A DNA stretch of 29,163 nt from an uncultured Clostridia bacterium (lineage in GTDB: Bacteria > Bacillota > Clostridia > Lachnospirales > CAG-274), in the NCBI GenBank assembly GCA_947629215.1, contig CANRCU010000005.1, positions 1 through 29,163 of the forward strand. The letters are read 5' to 3'. How positions within the stretch are numbered: position 1 is the stretch's first letter; each line of letters opens with the position of its first letter. Below the pieces are notes generated by a model. That model ran no database searches. It was not told the DNA's origin and worked only from the letters and a program-made list of their open reading frames with translations. Below, in pieces: positions 16,677 through 25,216 of this stretch. A program made the position numbers and the translations under genes.

Positions 16677-18046
16677 TATTCCTTTATAACACATATCTTT
16701 CCGCTGTCGGTTCCCAACACATCAACGCCGCTGTCAAGCAGCTTTTTCAGCTCTCTTATCCGTTCCCCCGTCAGCTTTTCACCTGCCATTATAAGCGGTA
16801 TATCGGGCGGAAAAGGCGTCACCGACACCGCCGCTGTCCGCCCCTCGCTTCCCTTATATCCTATAAATTCCTTCTCGGCATAAAATAATTTTCTCTGCAC
16901 TACCCTTTCCGAAACATCATAAACATACTCCGCCGACAACGGTTTTTCGGCGACCTTCGACACCCCGTCAAGCTCGATAACGGCAGCCGCAAACTCCTCT
17001 AACTTACTCAACTCGTCCGCTACGGAAGTCATTGCGACAATATGCCTTTCCGCCACCATCTCCAACTCAAAACCGTACTCGCTTTTCAATGCCTCGGCTG
17101 TCCTCTTTATATTTTTTTCGGATGAAATAAATGTCAGTTTGGATATATCGGCTCCAAAATTTTCCTCCGCAAGTCGGATATTTTTAAGCCCGCTCAACTT
17201 TTCCCTTATTTGAAGCATTTTTCGGGCATATCCCTTGAAAATTTCCGGTTTTTCACTATAATAAGCCCTCATATGATCCATAAGCCCCATAAAAATATAA
17301 GACGGGCTTGTTGTCGTCACCATCGAAAAAGCCTCTTCCACACGCCCGACATCAACTCTCCCGCCCCCGATATTCAACACCGCGCATTGATTCGGCACGG
17401 GCATTGTCTTGTGCCAGCTTGTTATTGCAATATCCGCCCCCTGCGCCGATGCGCTTTCGGGAAATTCCTCCCCAAACGGAAAATGCGCGCCGTGCGTTTC
17501 GTCAACTATAAGTATTTTCCCGTACTTATGCGCAACTTCGGCAATTTTTCGTATATCCGCGCAAAAACCCTCGTATGTCGGGCTGACAATAAACACAGCC
17601 ATTATGTCCTCGTTTTCACCCAAAGCCCTTTCTATCGGCTCAGCCTCGGCAGGCAAAGCATAACCGTACCCGCTTTGACGCGTGCTTATGTACCTTGCGC
17701 CCGAACCGCTCAATATAAGCGCATTTTGCAGGCTTTTATGCGCATTCCTCACACAGAGCACAGTATCTTTTTCCGTACAGCAGCCTATTATTGCCGCCAA
17801 AATACCGCTTGTACCGCCGTTTACACAAAAAAAACTCCTGTCCGCGCCGTAAAGCTCGGCAAACTTTTTCTCGGCATCCGCTATCACTCCGTGCGGCGAA
17901 TGCAGATTATCACTGCCCTCTATCTCCGTAATATCCATTTCAAGCAAGCCGCACGGCAAAATATCCGCGCGGCGTTTGTGTCCCGGCATATGCATCGGAT
18001 AATTGCCCGTCAATGCCCTTATCCTATTGTAAAGCGGTGCGTCCAT
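16676..18046 (-). CDS. Orn/Lys/Arg decarboxylase-family PLP enzyme, small type
   Basis: The 456-residue protein belongs to the fold-type I PLP group of basic amino-acid decarboxylases. It has MHMPGHKR at 18-25, EIEGSDNLHSPHGVI at 41-55, NGGTSGI (76-82) for phosphate binding, VDETHGAHFPF (181-191) and the PLP lysine K213 in TSWHKTMP. It is shorter than the ~490-residue Bacillus SpeA/YaaO enzymes. The substrate (arginine, lysine or ornithine) cannot be read from the sequence, and some relatives are simply annotated as aminotransferase-fold enzymes. It starts 11 nt after the stop of the unknown membrane-anchored protein, so the two are co-transcribed. Confidence 0.85.
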   Translation of the reverse strand: MDAPLYNRIRALTGNYPMHMPGHKRRADILPCGLLEMDITEIEGSDNLHSPHGVIADAEKKFAELYGADRSFFCVNGGTSGILAAIIGCCTEKDTVLCVRNAHKSLQNALILSGSGARYISTRQSGYGYALPAEAEPIERALGENEDIMAVFIVSPTYEGFCADIRKIAEVAHKYGKILIVDETHGAHFPFGEEFPESASAQGADIAITSWHKTMPVPNQCAVLNIGGGRVDVGRVEEAFSMVTTTSPSYIFMGLMDHMRAYYSEKPEIFKGYARKMLQIREKLSGLKNIRLAEENFGADISKLTFISSEKNIKRTAEALKSEYGFELEMVAERHIVAMTSVADELSKLEEFAAAVIELDGVSKVAEKPLSAEYVYDVSERVVQRKLFYAEKEFIGYKGSEGRTAAVSVTPFPPDIPLIMAGEKLTGERIRELKKLLDSGVDVLGTDSGKICVIKE

Positions 18047-18057
18047 TGCATTTTTTC

Positions 18058-19575
18058 CTATCTCAGCATTTCGATTATCTTTTTGATACTGTCCTTTTTG
18101 GCGGACAATTCACCCGCCAGCTCCAAAGCCTTTGCAAAGTCAATGTCCTTTATCTGCACGGTTTCCGATGCGCCTGTCGGCAATATCTCACCCGTCAGTT
18201 CGCCTATGCTCAGCTCGCCTTTCATTTCGGCTTCGCAAATGCCGTTGCCGACGGTCATCTTATCGGCTGTTACTTTTACTCTGCCGTCCGTTTTTTCGGT
18301 CTTTCCTTCAAGAGAAGCGGAAAAACCGTCTTTTCCGTCGCTCATGACTGTCGTCGCCGTTAAAGACCCGTCCGCCTTGTTGTATTTTGCATCGACCGAC
18401 ACATTCACGTCGCTCTCGCCCGTTTTTACCTCAAGCAAGCGGCTTTCCTCGGTCACACCGTTTGCAGCCGCGCATTTATCACTGTAATTCAATTCCAGCT
18501 CGCCTTCTTCGCCCTTTAATATCAGCGCAAATTTCAGCGTTCCGCTCGTTTGGTCATAGTCCCCGTCCAACTTGATATACATATCGCCCACATTTTGGTC
18601 AATACCGAAAATTATGCCCTTCTCAACGGGCGTTACAGCGATAACGATATTATCCGTATCTACTCCGCGCAGAAATTCTTCGCTTCCCGCAAGACCCTCT
18701 TTGAATTTGCTCTTAAATTGCTCTTTGTCGCCGTTCACAAAAGAAAACGCCGAGTCAATGAATTTATCCGTAAACGCGCCAAAAACAGCCGACTCGTTCA
18801 GCTTTCCCGCAATATCTGCGGCTGTGTCCACAGCATCTTTGCCTGCAATTATCATATTGTAGCTTTGATATTCGTTACCGTCGGGCGCTTTCACATTTCC
18901 GCCTTTTTCATACTTTAATTTTGACAGCAGCCCGTCTTTTACCGAGCCTAATATACCCTTTATCTCGTCTTTAAGAGCATAGGCATTGTCCGCCGTTTCC
19001 TGCAAGAGAAAAATATTAAAGTCAAAATCGGGCAATACCTTGAATTTAGCGCCGATAACGGGCAGCTTTGAGAGCTGTGACACAATGTTTTTGTTTTCTA
19101 TACCGAAACTTTCCTTAAAAATTTCGGGTACATAAAAAGTCGTCATATCGGCATTGCTGTACACTTGACCGCCGATAATGCCCACACCGCCTACGCCGCC
19201 TTTCACATTGATAAGAGCCTCTTCTTTCTCCGTGTCCATGCTTATATCAAAATCAACGCTCATCCCGTTCAGTTTATCAAACAAACTGTTGCTCACCATC
19301 TGCGCTGTGCCGTTTGCGCTGTATTTTCCTCTAAAGAACATATCGGAAAAGTCCTCGCCGAACACCTCGTTTGCAACACGGCTTTCGCTCATAAACGCCC
19401 TATAATTCTCGTTTATGGCATTTATGACAATTTTTTCGGGATCTGTGCGTTTTATCAACATCACCGTTGCTCCGACGCATAAGACGATAAGCACCGCCAA
19501 CGCCACTATAGGCAAAACAAGCGAATTATTCTTTTTTTTCCTTATCCGGAATGCGTCATTCCTTTGTTCTTCCAT
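18058..19575 (-). CDS. Membrane-anchored extracytoplasmic protein of unknown function
   Basis: The 505-residue protein has a short basic cytoplasmic tail (RIRKKK, 10-15), one membrane helix at about 19-41, and a large outside domain. That domain is rich in Asp, Glu, Lys and alternating hydrophobic residues typical of beta sheets (for example VDFDISMDTEKEEALINVKGGV, about 101-122). The second half has repeated short strands such as LEGKTEKTDGRVKVTADKMTVG. I do not recognise a named family. GGAGGG precedes the ATG and it lies 24 nt after the citrate synthase gene. Nothing in it suggests an enzyme active site; a lipid- or sensor-type sheet domain is a guess. Confidence 0.75.
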   Translation of the reverse strand: MEEQRNDAFRIRKKKNNSLVLPIVALAVLIVLCVGATVMLIKRTDPEKIVINAINENYRAFMSESRVANEVFGEDFSDMFFRGKYSANGTAQMVSNSLFDKLNGMSVDFDISMDTEKEEALINVKGGVGGVGIIGGQVYSNADMTTFYVPEIFKESFGIENKNIVSQLSKLPVIGAKFKVLPDFDFNIFLLQETADNAYALKDEIKGILGSVKDGLLSKLKYEKGGNVKAPDGNEYQSYNMIIAGKDAVDTAADIAGKLNESAVFGAFTDKFIDSAFSFVNGDKEQFKSKFKEGLAGSEEFLRGVDTDNIVIAVTPVEKGIIFGIDQNVGDMYIKLDGDYDQTSGTLKFALILKGEEGELELNYSDKCAAANGVTEESRLLEVKTGESDVNVSVDAKYNKADGSLTATTVMSDGKDGFSASLEGKTEKTDGRVKVTADKMTVGNGICEAEMKGELSIGELTGEILPTGASETVQIKDIDFAKALELAGELSAKKDSIKKIIEMLR

Positions 19576-19599
19576 TTTACTGCCCTCCGTTTTGGGTCG

Positions 19600-20931
19600 T
19601 TATTCCAGTTCTTCCATAACGCTCATATAAGACGGTCTGATTATCTTATCCATGCAAATAAGTTCTTCTATACGATGCGAACACCAGCCCACTATTCTTG
19701 CTATTGCAAATATTGCCGTATACAACTCGATAGGTATACCAAGCATATCATACACAAAACCGCTGTAAAAATCCACATTCGGGCTTACGCCCTTGTATAT
19801 TTTGCGTTTTTTGCAGATGAGCACGGGCGCTATCTCCTCTATATTTTCATAAAGTTTCAGGTCTTCCTGCCTGCCCTTCGCCTCGGCAAGCCTTACAACA
19901 TACTCTTTGAACACACGCTCGCGCGGGTCGGAAAGCGAATAAACGGCGTGTCCGATACCGTAGATGAGGCCTTTTTTGTCAAAAGCCTGTTTTTCAAGTA
20001 TTTTGCTCAAATAAGCCTCTATTTCCTCTTTATCGTTAAAATCTTTTATATTTTCGCGAATATTTTCCATCATTTCCATTACTTTGATATTGGCACCGCC
20101 ATGCCGCGGACCTTTAAGCGATGACATTGCAGCCGCTATCGTCGAATACGTATCCGAACCCGAAGAGGTCACGACACGCGTCGTAAAAGTCGAATTATTG
20201 CCTCCGCCGTGTTCCATATGCAATATAAGCGCCGCATCCAGCACCTTTGCCTCAACCGGCGTATAACTTCTGTCGGGGCGCATAAGCATGAGCAGATTTT
20301 CTGCCGTGGACAAATTCGGGTCGGGCTGATGTATATACATACTGCCGTCGTTCACATAATGATTGTACGCATGATAGGCATAAACAGCCAACAGCGGATA
20401 TATTGCGACCAGGTGTATAGACTGTTTTATGGTATTTGCAACGCTCGTATCATGCACATCATCGTCATACGACGCAAGCGTAAGTATACTTTTTGTTATT
20501 GAGTTCATAATATCGTTGCTTGGCGCTTTCATTATTACATCACGCGTAAAGCTGACGGGCAGCTTGCGGTTTTCGCCGAGTATGTACTTAAATTCCGACA
20601 ATTCGGTGTCGTCGGGCAATTTGCCCATCATAAGGAGATATGCAATTTTTTCATAGCCCAATTCATCATAACCCAAATCTTTTATCAGATTCTTCACGCG
20701 GTAACCCCTGTACCAAAGTTCACCGTCACAAGGCACTTTTTTGCCGTTTACTTCTTTTGAGGCGACTATTTTTGAAATATTTGTCAGCCCCGTCAGCACT
20801 CCGTTGCCGTCCAGATCACGCAAACCGCGATTGACCTGATATTCGTTGTAAAGTTCTTGGGGAATCTTGTCTGCACTGCGGCACAGTTGTTCTTGTTTAA
20901 GTGTGTAAGCATTTAATTGTTCCTGTGTCAT
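19600..20931 (-). CDS. gltA: Citrate synthase (Si-type family)
   Basis: Citrate synthase condenses acetyl-CoA with oxaloacetate; in an anaerobe it most likely feeds the route to 2-oxoglutarate and glutamate. The 443-residue protein shows the catalytic residues: His241 in LHMEHGGGNNS, His277 in GPRHGGAN, His328 in GIGHAVY and Asp387 in PNVDFYSG, plus DPR at 335-337. GPRHGGAN replaces the common GPLHGGAN, and GHAV resembles the eukaryotic form rather than GHRVY. The start at 20931 (MTQEQLNAYT) is chosen because AAGGAGA lies just upstream; an in-frame start at 20991 lies within the promoter and is rejected. A 2-methylcitrate synthase activity cannot be excluded. Confidence 0.94.
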   Translation of the reverse strand: MTQEQLNAYTLKQEQLCRSADKIPQELYNEYQVNRGLRDLDGNGVLTGLTNISKIVASKEVNGKKVPCDGELWYRGYRVKNLIKDLGYDELGYEKIAYLLMMGKLPDDTELSEFKYILGENRKLPVSFTRDVIMKAPSNDIMNSITKSILTLASYDDDVHDTSVANTIKQSIHLVAIYPLLAVYAYHAYNHYVNDGSMYIHQPDPNLSTAENLLMLMRPDRSYTPVEAKVLDAALILHMEHGGGNNSTFTTRVVTSSGSDTYSTIAAAMSSLKGPRHGGANIKVMEMMENIRENIKDFNDKEEIEAYLSKILEKQAFDKKGLIYGIGHAVYSLSDPRERVFKEYVVRLAEAKGRQEDLKLYENIEEIAPVLICKKRKIYKGVSPNVDFYSGFVYDMLGIPIELYTAIFAIARIVGWCSHRIEELICMDKIIRPSYMSVMEELE

Positions 20932-20979
20932 ATAATTCTCCTTTTCTGTTTGCAAATGTAAAATATACCTGATGTTTCT

Positions 20980-21008
20980 ATTATACCACAAATTTGTTTG
21001 AATGTCTA
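20980..21008 (-). promoter_or_regulatory. Promoter of the citrate synthase operon, with a palindrome in the spacer
   Basis: On the minus strand TAGACA, a 17-nt spacer and TATAAT (20985-20980) lie about 50 nt before the start codon. The spacer contains the palindrome ACAAATTTGT (20988-20997), well placed to be an operator. Confidence 0.65.
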
Positions 21009-21052
21009 ATTATTTTATCCCCAAAAAACAACATTTTTCGGTCATTCACGTC

Positions 21053-21095
21053 AAAAAAAGGCTGCCGCCGATGAAAAACTCACCGGGCGGCAGCC
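21053..21095 (-). terminator. Strong terminator of the sugar ABC transporter operon
   Basis: On the minus strand GGCTGCCGCC pairs perfectly with GGCGGCAGCC around a 16-nt loop and is followed by seven T residues, about 30 nt after the last permease gene. Confidence 0.85.
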
Positions 21096-21124
21096 CATTT
21101 ATAACTGTCCGAAATAAGCTTTTA

Positions 21125-21991
21125 TTATTCCTTAACAGCGCCCATTGTAATACCTGTCATGAAGTATTTCTGGCAGAAAGGATAAATAAACATAAACGGA
21201 ACGATAGATACTATGATAGCAGCTGACTGAAGGGTCTTAACGTTGATGTTGATACCTTCGGACTGCTCTTGTTTATCAGCGAAAAGGTCACGCAGTTTGT
21301 ACTGGAAGTTGTACTTTGAAGTATCGCTGATGTACATTACGTAGTGGAAGTATTCACTCCATGCAGCAACGGCGAAGAAAAGACCGATAGATGCAAGCGC
21401 AGCCTTTGACAAAGGAAGCACTATCTTGAAGAAAATACCTATAGGTGTACAACCGTCAATCTCGGCAGCCTCAAACAATGACTTAGGCAGACCTTCAAAG
21501 AAAGAACGCATAAGCACAAGGTTTGATACATTCAGAGATATAGGTATGATAACTGCCCACAGACTGTCAAGAAGACCGATAGTCTTCATAACAAGGAATG
21601 TAGGGATAAGACCACCGTTGAATATCATGGTGAACATAAGCATATAACCGAACAACTTAACGCCGGGCATTTCCCTCTGGATAAGGATATAAGCACCGAT
21701 AGTCGAAATCAAAAGACCTATAAATGTTGTCATAAGCGTTGTGTAAACAGATATAACAAGAGGTCTGCGCAGAGATTCCTGCGAGAAAATACGACCGTAT
21801 GCAATAAAGTTGATCTCATCGGGTATAAGTTTAAGACCGTAAACGGTATGGTTCATCAAAGAGTCGCTCAAAATCTTTATAATAGGCACTATCATACACA
21901 CCATCATAAAGATAAAGAATATAGCATTGAGGATAACGAATACCGCACGAGCCCTGTAACCCTTTCTAAAACTAAATTGAGTACTTAACAT
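21125..21991 (-). CDS. Carbohydrate ABC transporter permease (LplC/YtcP type)
   Basis: This 288-residue permease is one half of the membrane channel of a CUT1-type sugar importer. It has about six hydrophobic spans, the first at 19-41, and the EAA loop EAAEIDGCTPIGIFFKIVLP at about 190-209, which contacts the ATPase. The C-terminus (FCQKYFMTGITMGAVKE) is typical of the LplC/YtcP group. GGAGGC lies about 10 nt before the ATG. It follows its partner permease by 15 nt and ends the operon. The sugar cannot be named; relatives handle plant-wall oligosaccharides and other glycans. Isoleucine is coded mainly by ATC here, unlike the pur genes. Confidence 0.93.
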   Translation of the reverse strand: MLSTQFSFRKGYRARAVFVILNAIFFIFMMVCMIVPIIKILSDSLMNHTVYGLKLIPDEINFIAYGRIFSQESLRRPLVISVYTTLMTTFIGLLISTIGAYILIQREMPGVKLFGYMLMFTMIFNGGLIPTFLVMKTIGLLDSLWAVIIPISLNVSNLVLMRSFFEGLPKSLFEAAEIDGCTPIGIFFKIVLPLSKAALASIGLFFAVAAWSEYFHYVMYISDTSKYNFQYKLRDLFADKQEQSEGININVKTLQSAAIIVSIVPFMFIYPFCQKYFMTGITMGAVKE

Positions 21992-22006
21992 GTGAAACCC
22001 GCCTCC

Positions 22007-22990
22007 TTATACAATACCATAACCTCTGATCCTCTTGGCAACGTAGTCGGCGCCCGTAACGAGGAAAAGAGAAATAACAGACTTGAACAGACCGATAGCT
22101 GTTGAATAGCCGTAGTCGTTGCCCTGGATACCTTTGCGGTATGTGTAAGTCTGGATAACGTCGGATACAGAGTAAACCAGCTCGTTGTAAAGGACGAAGA
22201 CTGATTCGAATACATTAAGTATCTTTGCAAGGTTAAGGATAAACACGATAAGTATAGTATCCATAAGGCTTGGCAAAGTGATGTACCATGTTTGTTTCAT
22301 TCTGCCCGCACCGTCGATCTCGGCTGCTTCGTAAAGATCCGGGCTGATGCCCGATAAAGCGGCAAGATAAATAATTGTACCCCAGCCTGTTTCTTTCCAG
22401 CGCTGGATGATGTACCATGCGGGACGCCATGTTTCCTTAGTTGTAAGGAAAGCTATGGGATGATCTATAAAACCTAATTTCATAAAGATAGCGTTTACAA
22501 AACCAACTGTCGTAAGGTCTGTACCTGTCTGATCGGCACCTGCCGAAAGAAGCAGTGTGAAGATAGATGCAACAACGACCCATGACAGGAAGTGGGGAAG
22601 ATAAAGAACAGTCTGAACGAATTTCTTTGCCCACTCATGCTGAAGCTCGTTAATAAGAAGAGCTACAATAACCGTAAATACGGTCGAGAAAACCAAGTTC
22701 CAGAAACTCAGAACAACGGTGTTTCTGAAAGAATCGATAAAGAATTTATCTTTAAAAAGCGCAACAAAGTTGCCGAATCCCGTCGAATAATCGGGGCCTG
22801 CGCCGCTTGTGATGTGTTTGAGCTTATATGTCGAGAAAGCGAAACGTATACCAAGCATCGGCCAGTAGAAGAATATAAGCAGCAATACAACAACGGGTAT
22901 AGCCATAAGATAGAAATATCTGTACTTATAAAGCAAGTTGCCTAAAGGCGGCTTTTTTACTACAAGAGTTTCGTGATTAACGCCTGCCAT
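22007..22990 (-). CDS. Carbohydrate ABC transporter permease (LplB/YteP type)
   Basis: This partner permease of 327 residues begins with a cytoplasmic tail, a first helix at about 29-48 (MAIPVVVLLLIFFYWP), and five further spans. The EAA loop reads YEAAEIDGAGRMKQTWYITLP near residue 227. The N-terminus lacks a signal peptide, as expected. An in-frame ATG three codons upstream (22999) touches the ribosome site AAAGG directly, so ATG 22990, spaced 9 nt from it, is the more likely start. Together with the 21125-21991 product it forms the channel for the binding protein encoded just upstream. No ATPase gene is present, so a shared MsmX-type ATPase elsewhere is implied. Confidence 0.93.
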   Translation of the reverse strand: MAGVNHETLVVKKPPLGNLLYKYRYFYLMAIPVVVLLLIFFYWPMLGIRFAFSTYKLKHITSGAGPDYSTGFGNFVALFKDKFFIDSFRNTVVLSFWNLVFSTVFTVIVALLINELQHEWAKKFVQTVLYLPHFLSWVVVASIFTLLLSAGADQTGTDLTTVGFVNAIFMKLGFIDHPIAFLTTKETWRPAWYIIQRWKETGWGTIIYLAALSGISPDLYEAAEIDGAGRMKQTWYITLPSLMDTILIVFILNLAKILNVFESVFVLYNELVYSVSDVIQTYTYRKGIQGNDYGYSTAIGLFKSVISLFLVTGADYVAKRIRGYGIV

Positions 22991-23023
22991 TTTAATCATC
23001 CTTTCTGTTTTTTATTTTATGTA

Positions 23024-23048
23024 CAGCCCTGTTGCGAAAACAGGGCTG
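23024..23048 (-). other. Intercistronic hairpin after the binding-protein gene
   Basis: CAGCCCTGTT and AACAGGGCTG form a perfect 10-bp stem with a 5-nt loop. Only a weak T-poor tail follows, so it more likely protects the upstream message or terminates partially, raising binding protein over permease levels, as is common in ABC operons. Confidence 0.65.
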
Positions 23049-23072
23049 CGGAATCCTTAAAAATCAAGCAGA

Positions 23073-24551
23073 TCAACCGTTGCTGTTAAGGTCGGCAAGG
23101 ATAGCTTCAACGTAAGAACCTGCTTCGTTGTTATACTTCTCCATACCTTCTTCAACGGAAATATTGCCGTGAACAACGTTGGCAATAACTTCTTTCTTAA
23201 CTACGTTAAGGTTAGCAAGATTGTCGGAAATAACGTCCGAAACCTGAGGAACAGTCGCAAATTCTCTGTTCTCGCGGAATACCTGAAGAGAGCTTTCAAC
23301 GCGAGGATCAAGAGCGATAGGATCCTGCCATTCTGTTATAGAAAGCTCGGGTGCATAGAACGACTTCTCAACAAGTGTGTTGGGGTCTTCATAATATGCA
23401 AGAGCGGTAGCTGTTCCGTCGCTGTTTTCTGTATAGTGTTTATCCTTTACGCCGCGTGTGAACAATAACTGACCTGCGCCGCCGTCATGTGAATACATAA
23501 TAAGGTCTTCAAATACGCCAACGGGGTTTGAACAGTTGTTTGTTATAACCATAGCGGTAGGTACACGCTCGATGTAATGACCTGCCTCTTCGATGATAGG
23601 CAGAGGAACAAGCTCTGTATCGGGTGTGGAGTCGTCAAGTTTAGCGCACCACATACCAGCCCAGTAGTTGAATGCACCTACAAGACCGGAGTTGAATTTA
23701 TCACGGCAGGTAGATGTATTGTTTGTAACGATTTCACCGTCGATAAGACCTTCTGCAAATGCGTCGCGCATTCTCTGCAAAGCGCCTTCCATAGCCGGCT
23801 CTGTGAAACCGTCAACCCAGCTGCCGTCCTCTTTCTGATAGAAATCGGGGATAGCGTCCTGATAGAACTCTCTTAAATAAATATCATAAGGAGTTTCGCT
23901 GTTGATAAGACCTGCTGCAGTAATAGGGATAGCACCGTTGCCGCGTGCTTTGAACTTTCTGAGCATTTCGATAAACTCGTCATAGTTCTTGGGTGCGTTG
24001 CCGCCGGTAGCCTCGTCAAACCAGTCTTTTCTTGCATATGTGATAGTACCGTTGCCTGCAACCGTCGGGAAACCGTAAAGTCTTGGACCGTTGCCGTCTT
24101 TGATGTCAACTTTAAGAGCGTCAACATAAGATTCGTCGATTATGCTCTTTGCGGTAGCCGTAGTGTTTTCCCAAGCGTCTGTCATATCCCACAAAGCGCC
24201 GTTGTTGGCATTTTCGGGATAGTAAGTGGAACCCATTTCGATAACGTCGGAAGGATTGCCCGATGCAAAAGCAAGAGTAATTTTTTCATAATATTTTGCA
24301 TGGTCGGGTTTTTCGATGCTGAGATCGATACCGGTCTGGTTCTTGTATTCGTCGCAGACATCCTGAAGACCGTTTTCAAATGTCATACAGGTATCGAATG
24401 TCATTTTGATCGATTCGGGCTTTGAATATTCTTCGGTAGCAGCCGATCCGCCGCCCGTTCCGCCGCCGCTGCCGCCGCAGCCCGACATTCCGGCTGCCAT
24501 AACGACTGCAAGACCTAAGCCGGTCAATCTGATTAATAAATTCTTTTTCAT
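23073..24551 (-). CDS. Extracellular sugar-binding lipoprotein of the ABC importer
   Basis: The 492-residue protein begins with a lipoprotein signal (MKKNLLIRLT, hydrophobic core to about residue 20) and lipobox MSGC with Cys25, followed by a Gly/Ser-rich linker. The body has type-1 extracellular solute-binding protein features of the LplA/YtcQ group: FASGNPSDVIEMGS, YGFPTVAGNGTITYARKDWFDEATGGNAPKNYDEF and a WQDP segment near the end. It captures an oligosaccharide outside the cell and passes it to the permeases encoded downstream. AAGGGG precedes the ATG. Isoleucine codons are mainly ATC, which fits strong expression. The substrate is unknown. Confidence 0.93.
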   Translation of the reverse strand: MKKNLLIRLTGLGLAVVMAAGMSGCGGSGGGTGGGSAATEEYSKPESIKMTFDTCMTFENGLQDVCDEYKNQTGIDLSIEKPDHAKYYEKITLAFASGNPSDVIEMGSTYYPENANNGALWDMTDAWENTTATAKSIIDESYVDALKVDIKDGNGPRLYGFPTVAGNGTITYARKDWFDEATGGNAPKNYDEFIEMLRKFKARGNGAIPITAAGLINSETPYDIYLREFYQDAIPDFYQKEDGSWVDGFTEPAMEGALQRMRDAFAEGLIDGEIVTNNTSTCRDKFNSGLVGAFNYWAGMWCAKLDDSTPDTELVPLPIIEEAGHYIERVPTAMVITNNCSNPVGVFEDLIMYSHDGGAGQLLFTRGVKDKHYTENSDGTATALAYYEDPNTLVEKSFYAPELSITEWQDPIALDPRVESSLQVFRENREFATVPQVSDVISDNLANLNVVKKEVIANVVHGNISVEEGMEKYNNEAGSYVEAILADLNSNG

Positions 24552-24590
24552 TTTTAATCCCCTTTCTTTATAGGTGTTTTTAAGTTTCCC

Positions 24591-24608
24591 ACACAGAGAT
24601 TACTGTGT
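24591..24608 (-). promoter_or_regulatory. Inverted repeat just after the proximal ABC-operon promoter
   Basis: ACACAG, 6 nt, CTGTGT forms a perfect 6-bp inverted repeat about 12-30 nt after the predicted transcription start. It may be an operator or a leader hairpin. Confidence 0.35.
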
Positions 24609-24627
24609 TACATTTTAACCTAATAAT

Positions 24628-24656
24628 AGAATACCTTATTTTCACTAATTTGTAAA
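24628..24656 (-). promoter_or_regulatory. Proximal promoter of the sugar ABC operon
   Basis: On the minus strand TTTACA, a 17-nt spacer and TATTCT (24633-24628) lie about 75 nt before the binding-protein start. Confidence 0.55.
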
Positions 24657-24688
24657 TAGATTTTTTGAATTTTTTATACATTTTTTAC

Positions 24689-24717
24689 TTACACGGCAAA
24701 ATGAAATATTCGTGTAA
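24689..24717. promoter_or_regulatory. Inverted repeat upstream of the ABC operon promoter
   Basis: TTACACG, 15 nt, CGTGTAA is a perfect 7-bp inverted repeat lying about 33 nt upstream of the proximal -35 box and downstream of the distal promoter. It is a candidate regulator-binding site. Confidence 0.35.
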
Positions 24718-24793
24718 CATAAAATATATATAAATATAAACAAAAGTGAAGTCCCTAAAGGCTATAAAAGGTCAAAATAATCCTGTTAATTTT

Positions 24794-24821
24794 ATTATAC
24801 CAAAATTTTTATAAATTGCAA
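24794..24821 (-). promoter_or_regulatory. Possible distal promoter of the sugar ABC operon
   Basis: On the minus strand TTGCAA, a 16-nt spacer and TATAAT (24799-24794). If used it adds a leader of about 235 nt. The 665-nt stretch 24552-25216 has no convincing gene; it holds these signals, AT-rich sequence and the atp promoter. Confidence 0.5.
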
Positions 24822-25114
24822 GGCTTTTTCAAAAAAAATTTTCGGCATTTTTTACAACAGGTTTCCCCGACACATATACACAACCGGCGTTTTGCTTTAA
24901 AACTTACCAAAAAAACACTATATATCGGCATATCGGCATTGATTTTTGCTATATACGGTAATTTTGTACAAAGTCTTTTGCGCCCGTCCGTTGTTAATAT
25001 TTTATCACGGGCAAAAACAAAACAAAAATATTATGGCATATCTTTGATTTTTTTACACTTATTTGCCACAAGGGCATTATCCGCAGTTCTGCATTAAAAT
25101 TTTTTCCGAAAATT

Positions 25115-25138
25115 CCAAAAAAAGTATGGATTTTTTGG
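25115..25138. other. Inverted repeat at the -35 side of the atp promoter
   Basis: CCAAAAAA, 8 nt, TTTTTTGG is a perfect 8-bp inverted repeat overlapping the expected -35 region of the promoter at 25150-25155. Confidence 0.3.
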
Positions 25139-25155
25139 CGTAAATGTTTTATAAT
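25127..25155 (+). promoter_or_regulatory. Candidate promoter of the ATP synthase operon
   Basis: TATAAT at 25150-25155 is a perfect -10 box, but the -35 position has only TGGATT at 17-nt spacing. The leader would be about 55 nt and contains the palindrome GATAGCTATC (25191-25200). Confidence 0.45.
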
Positions 25156-25216
25156 GGATATGTATATGTTGAAGATGTGACCAAACCATAGATAGCTATC
25201 GTCTGCGGAGGCTGCC

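Noticed and set aside
17210..18487. A 425-residue open frame on the plus strand
   Set aside because: It is antisense to the PLP decarboxylase-family gene and the unknown anchored protein, both with ribosome sites and coherent sequence.
22991..22999. ATG at 22999 as start of the first permease
   Set aside because: It directly abuts the AAAGG ribosome site; the ATG at 22990 has workable spacing.
24816..25097. A 93-residue open frame on the plus strand before the atp operon
   Set aside because: There is no ribosome site or recognisable family; AT-rich low-complexity intergenic sequence explains it.
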